Shown: positions 16,672 to 25,128 of the stretch, piece after piece
Position numbering within the stretch: the stretch's first letter is position 1
How the letters are laid out: the number at the start of each line of letters is the position of its first letter
The notes under the pieces: generated by a model
Told to the model about the DNA's origin: nothing
What the model saw: the letters and a program-made list of their open reading frames with translations, nothing else
The model's database searches: none
Translations under genes and position numbers: made by a program
Source of the DNA: an uncultured Collinsella sp.
GTDB lineage: Bacteria > Actinomycetota > Coriobacteriia > Coriobacteriales > Coriobacteriaceae
Length of the DNA stretch: 64,000 bases
Direction: 5' to 3'
NCBI GenBank assembly: GCA_900759565.1
Contig: CAAEVV010000039.1
Span: 1-64,000, forward strand

Positions 16672-18450
16672 ATGGACGCCATCGTAAAGATGCTCGAAAA
16701 GCATCAACCGTTCTTTGAGAAGATCTCAAGGAACATCTACCTCCAGGCCATTAAGGACGGATTCCTTGGGTGCATGCCCATCGTCCTCACCTCTTCGATC
16801 TTCCTGCTGATTGCCACCCTTCCCGGCGTCGTTGGCATCACGCTGCCCCAGCCGCTCATCGACTGGTGCAACAAGCTGTACAACTTCACCATGGGCGTCA
16901 TGGGCATCATGGTCGCCGGCACCACTGCCAAGAACTTCACGGCTTCCATGAACCGTCGCATGCCCGCCGGCAAGGTGCTCAACGACGGTTCCACCATGGT
17001 GGCCGCCCAGTGCAGCATGCTGCTGCTCGCAGTCACGCAGTTCACCACCAAGTTCAACGGCTCCGAGCTTTCGGTCTTCGATTGCACCAGCATGGGCACG
17101 CGCGGTCTGTTCTCGGCCTATATCGCCGCGTTCATTACCGTGTGGGTCTACAAATTCTGCGTCTCGCGCGATCTGACCATTAAGCTGCCCAAGGAGGTCC
17201 CGGGCGCCATCGCTCAGAACTTCCGCGACATCATCCCCTTTGGCGGCGCCGTCATCATCTGCGGCATCATCGATGTCGTCGTGCGCAACCTCATGGGCGT
17301 TCCGTTCTCCGAGCTGCTTATCAAACTGCTCTCCCCGCTCTTTACCGCTGCAGAAACCTATCCTGGCCTTATCCTTATCCAGGCAGCCACCGCGTTCTTC
17401 TGGTTCATCGGTGTCCACGGCCCCTCGATTGTCCAGCCGGGCATCGACCCCATCCGTCTCGCCAACCAGGCCGAGAACCTGCAGGTTCTGCTGGCAGGCG
17501 GCCACCCCGCCCACTCCCTCACCTTTAACATGTCGCTCGTGGGTGAGTTCGGCGGCACCGGCGCCACGTTCATCGTGCCGCTTCTGCTGATTCTCTTTAT
17601 GAAGTCCAAGCAGCTCAAAGCCGTCGGTAAGGCCTCGATTGTTCCTGTTGCCTTTGCTGTCAACGAGCCGCTGCTCTTTGGCGCGCCGATGATCCTTAAC
17701 CCCTACATGCTCATCCCCTTTGTTGCCGCCGGCTGCGTCAACGTGAGTGTTGCCAAGTTCTTTATCGACAACGTGGGCATGAACGGCTTCTCCTTCGTGG
17801 TGCCTTGGGCAACCCCCGCCCCCATCGGCATTTTCATCACCACGAACTTCCAGCTTATTGCCCTGGTATTTGTCGCGATCATCATCTTGCTGGACGCCAT
17901 CATCTACCTGCCGTTCTTGAAGGCATACGATAAGCTGCTCTGCGACCAGGAGGCCGAGCGCGCCGCCGAGCTGGGTCTCGAGTCCGATGGTGCTGCCACC
18001 ATCGCCGCCAGCACCTCTGCGCCCGCTGTCGAGCAGACCACCGCTTCCGTCGAGCCGACCGCCGCTGCCGCCGACAGCGAACCTGTCGCCGATCAGCCCG
18101 AGCCCGCAGCCGACGCATCCGCTAAGAAGGATCTCGACGGTCTGAAGGTCCTCGTCCTGTGCGCCGGCGCCGGCACCTCTGCCATGCTTGCCAACGCCAT
18201 CAAGGAAGGTGCTGCGCAGACCGGAGAGAACATCGCTTCCTCCGCAGGCGCTTATGGTCAGCACACTGCCATCATGGATCAGTACGACGTTATCGTGCTT
18301 GCCCCGCAGGTCCGTAGCTACTACAACGACATGAAGGCCGACACCGATCGTCTGGGCATTAAGCTGCTCGCCCCGCGCGGCAAGGAATATATCGACCTTA
18401 CCCGCGACCCCGCTGGCGCCATCAAGTGGCTCCGCGAGAACCTCGACTAG
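16672..18450 (+). CDS. PTS lactose-type EIICB, third paralogue
   Basis: 592 residues. EIIC has the VHGPSIVQP and VNEPLLFGAP motifs; a long Ala/Glu/Pro linker (about 430-488) leads to EIIB with phospho-Cys497 in LVLCAGAGTSA. It is the membrane importer of this module, followed 75 bp later by a GH1 gene. AAAGGGG lies 4 bases before the ATG. It depends on an external EIIA. It is closely related to the 13213 and 22086 products. Confidence 0.88.
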   Translation: MDAIVKMLEKHQPFFEKISRNIYLQAIKDGFLGCMPIVLTSSIFLLIATLPGVVGITLPQPLIDWCNKLYNFTMGVMGIMVAGTTAKNFTASMNRRMPAGKVLNDGSTMVAAQCSMLLLAVTQFTTKFNGSELSVFDCTSMGTRGLFSAYIAAFITVWVYKFCVSRDLTIKLPKEVPGAIAQNFRDIIPFGGAVIICGIIDVVVRNLMGVPFSELLIKLLSPLFTAAETYPGLILIQAATAFFWFIGVHGPSIVQPGIDPIRLANQAENLQVLLAGGHPAHSLTFNMSLVGEFGGTGATFIVPLLLILFMKSKQLKAVGKASIVPVAFAVNEPLLFGAPMILNPYMLIPFVAAGCVNVSVAKFFIDNVGMNGFSFVVPWATPAPIGIFITTNFQLIALVFVAIIILLDAIIYLPFLKAYDKLLCDQEAERAAELGLESDGAATIAASTSAPAVEQTTASVEPTAAAADSEPVADQPEPAADASAKKDLDGLKVLVLCAGAGTSAMLANAIKEGAAQTGENIASSAGAYGQHTAIMDQYDVIVLAPQVRSYYNDMKADTDRLGIKLLAPRGKEYIDLTRDPAGAIKWLRENLD

Positions 18451-18465
18451 GTTCCTCCCTCTGTT

Positions 18466-18492
18466 GGTGCCCGAATCCCCAGTTCGGGCACC
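18466..18492 (+). terminator. Intercistronic hairpin between EIICB and GH1
   Basis: A perfect 10-bp stem (GGTGCCCGAA / TTCGGGCACC) with a 7-base loop, 15 bases after the EIICB stop codon and without a T-run. It is the third example of a hairpin at this place in an EIICB/GH1 pair. Confidence 0.65.
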
Positions 18493-18525
18493 CTCCCTAT
18501 TCGTATCCCACAGAAAGGATGACTC

Positions 18526-19947
18526 ATGACCAACCCCATGCAGTTCCCCGACGGCTTTGTGTTTGGCGGCGCCACCGCTGCTTACCAGGTTGAGGGCGAG
18601 ACCCGTACGCACGGCAAGGGCAAAGTGCCCTGGGACGATTTCCTGGCAGCCCAGGGTCGCTTCTCCCCCGACCCCGCAAGCGATTTCTACAACAAGTACC
18701 CGGTCGATATCGACCTGTGCCAGCGCTTCGGCATCAACGGTATCCGCGTCTCCATCGCTTGGAGCCGCATCTTCCCCAACGGTACTGGCGAGATCAACCC
18801 CGAGGGTGTTGCCTTCTATCATGAGCTCTTTGCCACCTGCAACAAAGCCGGCGTTATCCCCTATGTCACGCTCGATCACTTTGATACGCCTGAGGCCTTT
18901 TACCAGAACGGCGGCGAGGGTTTCCTGACGCGCACGACCATCGACGCCTTCGTCGAGTACGCCAAGTCCTGCTTTGCCGAGTTCACCGAGGTCAAGCACT
19001 GGTTCACCTTTAACGAGATTCCCGCGACCGCCGAGGGCAGCTTTATCGTCGGCAACTGGCCGCACGGCGAGAAGTATCGCCTGGACAAGGCCTTCCAGCT
19101 CATGCACAACATGATGGTGGCCCACGCCAAGGCCGTCGTCGCCTTCCATGAGGGCGGCTTTGAGGGCGAGATCGGCATTGTCCAGAACCTGGAGCCCAAG
19201 TATCCCCTCGACCCCAACAACGCCGCCGACTGCGAGGCAGCTCGCATGGCCGACGTCATCAACAACCGCTGGGTACTCGACGCCACCTTCCGCGGCCACT
19301 ATGCAGCCGACACCATGGAAGCTGCGACCAAGCTGGCCCATATCGCCGGCGGCGAGCTCGACGTCCGCGACGAGGACATCGCCGCGCTGACCGCCGCGCT
19401 CCCCTACAACGATTGCTTGGGCGTCAACACCTACAAGTGCCAGTTCCTGCGTGCCGCCGAGGGCGAAAACGACATCAACCACAATGGCACCGGCGACAAG
19501 GGCTCCTCGCGCTGGTTCCTCAAGGGCGTGGGCGAGTCATGCGTGCGCGAAGGCGTACCCACCACCGATTGGGACTGGATTATCTATCCCGAGGGCCTCT
19601 ACGACCTGCTGCTCCGCATTAAGAACGATTACCCCAACTACAAGAAGATCTACATCACCGAGAACGGCATGGGCTATAAGGACGACTTTGAGGACGGCTT
19701 TATCGACGACGCCCCTCGCATCGACTACATGCGTCAGCATCTCGCATGGATCCTCAAGGCAATCGACGGCGGCGTGAACGTCGACGGTTACTTTGTGTGG
19801 TCGCTGCAGGACCAGTTCTCCTGGACCAACGGCTATAACAAGCGCTATGGCCTGTTCTACATCGACTTTGAGACCCAGAAGCGCTATCCCAAGGCGAGCG
19901 CGTACTGGTACAAGAACGTCGCGGAGACCGGCCTGCTCATGGCCTAG
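18526..19947 (+). CDS. GH1 6-phospho-beta-galactosidase (LacG type), third paralogue
   Basis: A 473-residue GH1 enzyme. The acid/base is Glu164 in TFNEIP and the nucleophile Glu379 in YITENGMG; SLQDQFSWTNGYNKRYG marks the LacG phosphate-binding loop. It is most like the 8508 product; both start with FGGATAAYQVEGETRTHGKG. It cleaves the phospho-disaccharide delivered by the 16672 EIICB. AAAGGA precedes the ATG. A strong terminator follows. Confidence 0.88.
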   Translation: MTNPMQFPDGFVFGGATAAYQVEGETRTHGKGKVPWDDFLAAQGRFSPDPASDFYNKYPVDIDLCQRFGINGIRVSIAWSRIFPNGTGEINPEGVAFYHELFATCNKAGVIPYVTLDHFDTPEAFYQNGGEGFLTRTTIDAFVEYAKSCFAEFTEVKHWFTFNEIPATAEGSFIVGNWPHGEKYRLDKAFQLMHNMMVAHAKAVVAFHEGGFEGEIGIVQNLEPKYPLDPNNAADCEAARMADVINNRWVLDATFRGHYAADTMEAATKLAHIAGGELDVRDEDIAALTAALPYNDCLGVNTYKCQFLRAAEGENDINHNGTGDKGSSRWFLKGVGESCVREGVPTTDWDWIIYPEGLYDLLLRIKNDYPNYKKIYITENGMGYKDDFEDGFIDDAPRIDYMRQHLAWILKAIDGGVNVDGYFVWSLQDQFSWTNGYNKRYGLFYIDFETQKRYPKASAYWYKNVAETGLLMA

Positions 19948-19969
19948 TTTCCGCCGCATACCCCCTGTC

Positions 19970-20012
19970 GGCCGCATGCGAATCCCCCACGGGTTCGCAT
20001 GCGGCCTTTTTT
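19970..20012 (+). terminator. Terminator of the third PTS/GH1 operon
   Basis: A 13-bp perfect stem (GGCCGCATGCGAA / TTCGCATGCGGCC) followed by TTTTTTGTTTT, 22 bases past the GH1 stop codon. Confidence 0.92.
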
Positions 20013-20036
20013 GTTTTGGCTCGGCCCGAGCAGGCC

Positions 20037-20180
20037 GTTCGTCTCGATTTGTAACATCTAGCAGGGATTTTCAATCCTAACTGTTATAGATTTAGACGAA
20101 CGGGCGACCAGGGCTGAAAGATCTCAATCTGTAACACGTAGCCCACTTTCGACCGTCTACCTGTTACAGATCAAGACAAT
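20037..20180. repeat. Hairpin-repeat cluster 3 (type A at 20037-20101, type B at 20120-20180)
   Basis: Two units, 83 bp apart, with the same TCTCGAT(C/T)TGTAACA arms and A-then-B loop order as cluster 1. They lie between the GH1 terminator and the fic promoter. Confidence 0.85.
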
Positions 20181-20231
20181 AAGATAGTCAAATCCGAACT
20201 TTCCAAGCAGCTATGAAACATGGTTTCTAGT

Positions 20232-20306
20232 TTTCGATATCACGAACATACTTTCGGTATCATTTAATGGTATTATGATATCGAAAGTATGTTCGTGATA
20301 CCGAAA
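20232..20306. promoter_or_regulatory. Four-half-site operator over the fic promoter
   Basis: TTTCGRTATC occurs at 20232-20241 and 20252-20261 on the plus strand and, inverted, at 20277-20286 and 20297-20306. The outer and inner sites are 20 bp apart on each side, so the whole ~75 bp is one large inverted repeat. The last half-site runs into the AAAGGAG ribosome site of fic. This suggests autoregulation by the Fic protein, whose C-terminus looks like a winged helix, or control by an unlinked regulator. Confidence 0.65.
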
Positions 20307-20314
20307 GGAGCCGC

Positions 20315-21547
20315 ATGCGCCAGTTCGATTACACCACAGTCCCAGCGGAACTCGAAGCAACTCCAATCACCAACCTCCTCCTCTCGATACGCGAGCATAA
20401 AGGCCGACAGCTTGCTCTGAGTCAAGTCAAACCCGAACTTCTATCGTCACTTATGGAGGAAGCTAAGATCCAAAGCACCCAATCCTCCAACGGACTTGAA
20501 GGAATTGTTACCACCCAAAAAAGACTCAAAGCAATCATGGCGTATTCCGCCAAGCCAAGCTCCCGCGCAGAGGAAGAAATCGCTGGATACCGAGATGCGC
20601 TGTCGCTTATTCACGAGCAGCACGATTTCATTCCCGTAACGCCATCGGTCATTTTGCAGTTGCATCGTGACCTCATGGTACACACAGCAATCTCGTATGG
20701 GGGCCATTGGAAAGATAGCGATAACGAAATCATCTCCATCGACGATCAAGGCAATCGATTTGTGCGCTTTAGGCCGCCTTCGGCCCTAGCAACCCCCGGA
20801 CTTATCGAAGAAGCCTGTCGGTCCCTCAACGACGCCTTATCTCGTCAAGTTTGCGACCCCCTCCTTATATCATTCCGCTTCATCTTCGATTTTGTCAGCA
20901 TTCATCCCTTCAACGATGGCAATGGCAGGATGAGCCGGCTCCTTACAACGCTGCTACTCGAAAAGACTGGATACGACGTTGCGCGTTACATCAGCATCGA
21001 ACGACTTATTGAAGACAACAAGGCGCTCTACTACAACGCCCTCGCTGCAAGCTCCGCTGGATGGAATGAAAATCAAAACACCGAAGCACCCTTTATCCGT
21101 TTCATGCTCGGAACAACCCTGGCCGCCTACCGACAGCTCGAGCAGCGTACCTTAATTGAATCAAGCACTCGTCCCATGTCGAAGCAAGCGCGCATCGCCG
21201 TTCTATTTCAACAGAGACCCGGTGTCATTAAGAAATCCGACATCCGATCCAACTGCCCCGATATCAGCGAGGTTACCGTTAAACGAACCCTCGGTCAGCT
21301 TGTTAGTTGCAGCGCAATCGAAAAAACAGGAGCGGGTCGTTCGACGGGCTACATACTCAAAGACGTCCATGCTCTAGAACTATTCTTGCAATCCACATTA
21401 CCCGATAGCGAGGCCGCAATAACAAAAGAGACTCCAAAGGATAAGCTCCTTGAACGTGTAAACCACGCCGAGGATGAAAGCAGAGAGGGGCTCTATGAAG
21501 ACTACGATTCATTCTCAAGGGACATAAAGACGAAATACGGAGTCTAG
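20315..21547 (+). CDS. Fic-family protein with C-terminal winged helix
   Basis: 410 residues. The Fic active-site motif HPFNDGNGRMSR begins at His197. A candidate inhibitory motif, SNGLEG (residues 58-63), fits the class II pattern of an N-terminal alpha-inh helix. Residues about 285-350 (RIAVLFQQRPGVIKK onward) look like a winged-helix DNA-binding domain. Fic enzymes of this layout AMPylate or otherwise modify proteins; the target is unknown. Codon use is more AT-rich than in the flanking PTS genes, which hints at later acquisition. AAAGGAG lies 4 bases before the ATG, inside the operator. No antitoxin gene is adjacent. Confidence 0.85.
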   Translation: MRQFDYTTVPAELEATPITNLLLSIREHKGRQLALSQVKPELLSSLMEEAKIQSTQSSNGLEGIVTTQKRLKAIMAYSAKPSSRAEEEIAGYRDALSLIHEQHDFIPVTPSVILQLHRDLMVHTAISYGGHWKDSDNEIISIDDQGNRFVRFRPPSALATPGLIEEACRSLNDALSRQVCDPLLISFRFIFDFVSIHPFNDGNGRMSRLLTTLLLEKTGYDVARYISIERLIEDNKALYYNALAASSAGWNENQNTEAPFIRFMLGTTLAAYRQLEQRTLIESSTRPMSKQARIAVLFQQRPGVIKKSDIRSNCPDISEVTVKRTLGQLVSCSAIEKTGAGRSTGYILKDVHALELFLQSTLPDSEAAITKETPKDKLLERVNHAEDESREGLYEDYDSFSRDIKTKYGV

Positions 21548-21584
21548 TCATATCCCAGAATAGCCTCATCCTTGTTGCCCAAAG

Positions 21585-21951
21585 TTATTTACGCGTCATT
21601 GTAAAGCGGTACCCCCGCGCCGGCAGGGGGCAGATGCATCGCTTGCCGATCTTGCTGGAGTCGGCGATCAGATAGCGCGAGTCGGCCTTGCTAAAGGCGA
21701 GCTGCTGGATGCGGCCCTCTTCCATGTTGGACGTGGACACGTCGCCGTCCAGAATGCCGTTGGCACCGATAAACGCCGTGTCAATCCCTAGTGCGCGCAG
21801 GGTATCCTCGGCCATGGGGCCCACAAAGGCGGCGGTGCGGCGACGGTACATGCCGCCCACCGGGCACAGCTCGCAATCCTCGCGCGCCTCGAGCAGGCTA
21901 AAGGCCGAAAGCGAATTGGTCACATAGATGGAAGACAGTTTGTCGGTGACT
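21585..21951 (-). pseudogene. Truncated lacR (DeoR-family) fragment
   Basis: About 100 residues match the middle of the intact LacR encoded at 26121-26912, from VTNSLSxFxLLEAREDCEL to SKIGKR, with very few differences. The N-terminal HTH is missing and the sequence goes out of register after SKIGKR, so it cannot be a working repressor. DNA identity with the intact gene is high over about 300 bp, implying a recent duplication. The fragment and the intact gene are in the same orientation and flank the fourth EIICB and its neighbours. Confidence 0.8.
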
Positions 21952-22015
21952 CGGAGAGCGCCAATGCGATCTCACGACGGTTGCGCGCATTGTCTCAATT
22001 AGATACTCAACGAAA

Positions 22016-22050
22016 TACGGCCCCGCAGCTCAATAAGCTGCGGGGCCGTA
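22016..22050 (-). terminator. Terminator of the fourth EIICB gene
   Basis: A 15-bp perfect stem (TACGGCCCCGCAGCT / AGCTGCGGGGCCGTA) with a 5-base loop, 36 bases past the stop codon and followed on the minus strand by TTTCGTT. Confidence 0.8.
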
Positions 22051-22085
22051 CCATACACCGACGAATCAACGACGAAGTGCATCCA

Positions 22086-23780
22086 CTATTTGGCCAGCTC
22101 CTGAACGATCCAGTCAATTGCACCTTCGGGATCGTTGGTAAGGTCGATATACTCCTTGCCCCTTGTGGTGAGCAGTTTAATTCCAAGGCGATCGGTATCG
22201 GCCTTCATAGCGTCATAGTACATGCGTGCCTGGGGCGCCAGAACAATCACGTTGTACTGATCCATCGTCTCATAGTGGCTTCCGTACGCACCGGACTGAG
22301 AAACCAGATCGATACCCTTAGCAGCGGCACCTTCGCGAAGAGCATTTGCCAAGAGAGTCGAAGTGCCGGCACCCTGGCAAAGCACAAGCACGCGGATCTG
22401 CTCCGCCTTGTCCTTTACCGCCTCGAGAGCTTTTGCGACATTTTCCTGTGCGGCAATAGCATCTGCATCCGAGGTTCCTGCAGTCTCCTTTGCAGACTCT
22501 TCCAAACAAAGCTGATGGTCATACGCCTTGCAGAACGGATAGTAAATCACAAAGTCAACGACCAACAGCACTGCCATCAATACGAGAGAACGCAGATCGA
22601 GACCCGTGGTGAGGAACGCACCAATTGGGCCGGGAAGCGCCCACGGCATGGTATACATGGGGGCGTTCATTCCAATGACGTCAATGAAAAATTTACCGAT
22701 AATGGCGTTGACCATAGGAGCCACTAGGAAGGGCACGAACATATAGGGATTGAGAACAATCGGCATACCGAAGATAACGGGCTCGTTAACTCCAAAAATC
22801 ACCGGGATAATCGATGCCTTGCCCATGGCTTTAAGCTGCTTGGAGCGCATAAACATGATCAGGATAATAGGAACGATGAACGTGCAGCCAGAACCGCCCA
22901 GACCGCCGATGAAGCTTGTAAAGTCCTGCGTGAGAGCAATTGACGGGTGTCCACCTGCTTGGAAAACCTCAAGATTGGTAACGGTATTGCCGTAGAGCGC
23001 AGCATTGATCGGACTCATGACAACCGAAGCACCGTGGATACCCATAAATTGGAAAAGCGCGACCGCGCCTTCGATAAGCGCCATGCCAGGATAGGTGTCG
23101 ACCGCGGAGAACAGCGGCGAGATGAGAGCGGATACCAAATTGGCGAACGGCACAGCAAGCAGCTTGCGGCTCGCAAGATCGATAAAAGCGCACGCAAGGA
23201 TCGAAAACCCAAATGCAAAGATATCGCGAAAACTCTGCGCAATAGAGCCAGGGACCTCTTTGGGAAGCTTGATCGTCACATTATGGCTAATGCACACCTT
23301 ATAGATATTAACGGTCAAGAATGCGGCTACGAACGCAGCGAGAAAACCCTTAGTTCCCATATAGCCGGTTTCAAAAACAGATGTATCTGCTCCGCCAATC
23401 GAGACAACATCGTTCGTCACCGATAGCAAGAGCATGCCGCACATGGCACAAACCATGCACGAGGTGGGGTTGAGAGATTTACCCGAAGGCATGCGACGGT
23501 TCATCGACATGGCAAGTGAGCTCGCCGTGGTGCCGGCCACCATAATGCCAAGAAGTCCCATGGTATATGCATAGATTTTATTGAAGAAATCCAGCACCTC
23601 AGACGGAAGCGTGATGCCTACATAGGCAGGGAGCGTCGAAAGAAGAAGGAACAGGCTCGAGAACAGCACAATTGGCATATTCGAGAGAAAGCCATCCTTA
23701 ATCGCCACCAGATAAATGTTCCTCGAGATTTTGTCGAAGAGAGGCTGGTGTTTTTCAAGGAATTTGACGATAGCGTCCAT
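22086..23780 (-). CDS. PTS lactose/cellobiose-type EIICB, fourth paralogue
   Basis: 564 residues from the ATG at 23780, which has AAAGGA 6 bases upstream; an in-frame ATG 10 codons earlier is less likely. EIIC (about 1-425) has IHGASVVMSP in place of the usual HGPS and keeps VNEPVIFG. The EIIB phospho-Cys468 is in LVLCQGAGTST. The HGAS variation may point to a different sugar. There is no GH1 partner. It is divergent from a TIM-barrel protein and a GntR regulator (24136, 25129), which are probably its metabolic and regulatory partners. Confidence 0.86.
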   Translation of the reverse strand: MDAIVKFLEKHQPLFDKISRNIYLVAIKDGFLSNMPIVLFSSLFLLLSTLPAYVGITLPSEVLDFFNKIYAYTMGLLGIMVAGTTASSLAMSMNRRMPSGKSLNPTSCMVCAMCGMLLLSVTNDVVSIGGADTSVFETGYMGTKGFLAAFVAAFLTVNIYKVCISHNVTIKLPKEVPGSIAQSFRDIFAFGFSILACAFIDLASRKLLAVPFANLVSALISPLFSAVDTYPGMALIEGAVALFQFMGIHGASVVMSPINAALYGNTVTNLEVFQAGGHPSIALTQDFTSFIGGLGGSGCTFIVPIILIMFMRSKQLKAMGKASIIPVIFGVNEPVIFGMPIVLNPYMFVPFLVAPMVNAIIGKFFIDVIGMNAPMYTMPWALPGPIGAFLTTGLDLRSLVLMAVLLVVDFVIYYPFCKAYDHQLCLEESAKETAGTSDADAIAAQENVAKALEAVKDKAEQIRVLVLCQGAGTSTLLANALREGAAAKGIDLVSQSGAYGSHYETMDQYNVIVLAPQARMYYDAMKADTDRLGIKLLTTRGKEYIDLTNDPEGAIDWIVQELAK

Positions 23781-23966
23781 AACACATCCTTTCATGATTC
23801 CCGGGCACACAACGATTTATCCGGACTCAACCGTCGTCGTCCCCGTTTGTATCCACTTATGTAAGTGAATACGTTCTTGTGCGAAATGTAATATCATTTG
23901 CACGATTTGTCATAACCAATTCTTTTCCGCTTTGTCGATATGTCAAGAATTCAAATACTTATTCGG

Positions 23967-24047
23967 TGAACGGTAGTTGATTAATATAAGGTTTTCCCAG
24001 CTAAAGGCTATTTTTTCCGAGCAGTACAATAAGTTTGCAACCGTTCA
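23967..24047. promoter_or_regulatory. Inverted CGGTGAACGGT elements between divergent genes
   Basis: TTCGGTGAACGGT (ending 23974) and its inverse AACCGTTCACCGA (about 24039-24051) face each other about 75 bp apart, one near each divergent promoter. The half-site resembles the TRAACGG element, but no 21-bp partner is present here. Confidence 0.45.
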
Positions 24048-24071
24048 CCGATTGGATATAACATATTGAAT

Positions 24072-24089
24072 ATATTGTTGTAACAATAT
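24072..24089. promoter_or_regulatory. Palindrome ATATTGTTGTAACAATAT
   Basis: An 18-base inverted repeat with 8-bp perfect arms, 47 bp before the 24136 start. The TTGTNNNACAA core is the sort of site bound by GntR/HutC regulators, so the 25129 regulator is the obvious candidate. Confidence 0.5.
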
Positions 24090-24135
24090 TAGAGACAATG
24101 TCACAAGCCTGTCGTTCTAGTCAAAGGAAGTAACA

Positions 24136-25056
24136 ATGCCCAAACGATTACTGAACATGTCCGCATCAGATTTTGCCGCCACGTCACCCATGGATCTAAA
24201 ACAGGCAATTCTGGCTTCCGAGGGACGTACCATCATGGCGGAAAACGTACCCTCTTCCCAATTTCTCGGCGGCGTTACTAATGCAGAAATCGAACGTGCC
24301 GCAGGTGCCGACCTGCTTCTGTTTAACGCGCTCGATGTGTTCGATCCAGTTATTGCCGGTATTCCAGATGATCTCAATGAAAACCCGGTCACTTGGGTGA
24401 AGCGAGCATGCGGAAGGCCCATTGGCGTCAATCTGGAGCCAGTTGATAACGAGGCAGAGATGTCTGAATCCCGAACGGAAATCCCCATGGGTCGTCGCGT
24501 CTCTCCCAAGACCTTAGAAAAGGCTAACGAACTCGGATTTGATTTTATCTGCCTGACGGGCAACCCTGGAACCGGCGTCTCCAACGATGCAATCGCCCAT
24601 TCAATCAAACTCTCCAAAGAGCATTTCAATGGCCTGGTCATAGCCGGAAAAATGCATGGAGCGGGCGTTGCGGAACCTGTCATGACGCTCGAAATTGCGC
24701 GCAAGTTTGTTGACCTCGGCGTCGATATCCTTCTCGTGCCAGCCCCCTACACCGTCCCTTGCTTCCAAGAAGCAGACCTGCGCGCCATCGTAGACTTTGT
24801 ACGATCCCACAACGTAGGCAAGTCAATTGAAGAGAAGGTTCTCGTCATGGCGGCGAACGGGACGAGTCAAGACTCCTGCGACAGCGAGATCATTAAGAAA
24901 ATAGGCCTTGCAGCAAAAGCAGCCGGCGCTGACCTCCAACATATCGGGGACTCCATGAACGGTATTTGCCTGCCCCAGAATATCTTCACGCTCGGACAAG
25001 CCCTTCGTGGATACAGGCATCAGATCGTCATGCTGAGCCGCTCTGTGATACGTTAA
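24136..25056 (+). CDS. TIM-barrel protein of PEP-mutase-like type (probably DUF7916)
   Basis: 306 residues. The alternating pattern and segments such as GRTIMAENV, GADLLLFNALD, GFDFICLTGNPGTGVS and KMHGAGV suggest a (beta/alpha)8 barrel like the PEP mutase/isocitrate lyase group. I believe it belongs to the uncharacterised family that sits beside cellobiose-type PTS genes, but I cannot confirm the name. No catalytic set is assigned. AAAGGAAG precedes the ATG. It is divergent from the EIICB and followed by a GntR regulator, so it probably acts on a product of that sugar. Confidence 0.6.
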   Translation: MPKRLLNMSASDFAATSPMDLKQAILASEGRTIMAENVPSSQFLGGVTNAEIERAAGADLLLFNALDVFDPVIAGIPDDLNENPVTWVKRACGRPIGVNLEPVDNEAEMSESRTEIPMGRRVSPKTLEKANELGFDFICLTGNPGTGVSNDAIAHSIKLSKEHFNGLVIAGKMHGAGVAEPVMTLEIARKFVDLGVDILLVPAPYTVPCFQEADLRAIVDFVRSHNVGKSIEEKVLVMAANGTSQDSCDSEIIKKIGLAAKAAGADLQHIGDSMNGICLPQNIFTLGQALRGYRHQIVMLSRSVIR

Positions 25057-25128
25057 GGTTACCTTGCCCACGTTACATCCCGACTGAGGCAACCATCAGG
25101 TATAACCAACATGCAAACTGAGGCTCTA

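Noticed and set aside
16726..19482. A 918-codon open frame on the minus strand
   Set aside because: It lies opposite an EIICB and a GH1 gene with clear family motifs. Its sequence is rich in Gly, Val, Asp and His as expected for the antisense of high-GC codons and has no domain.
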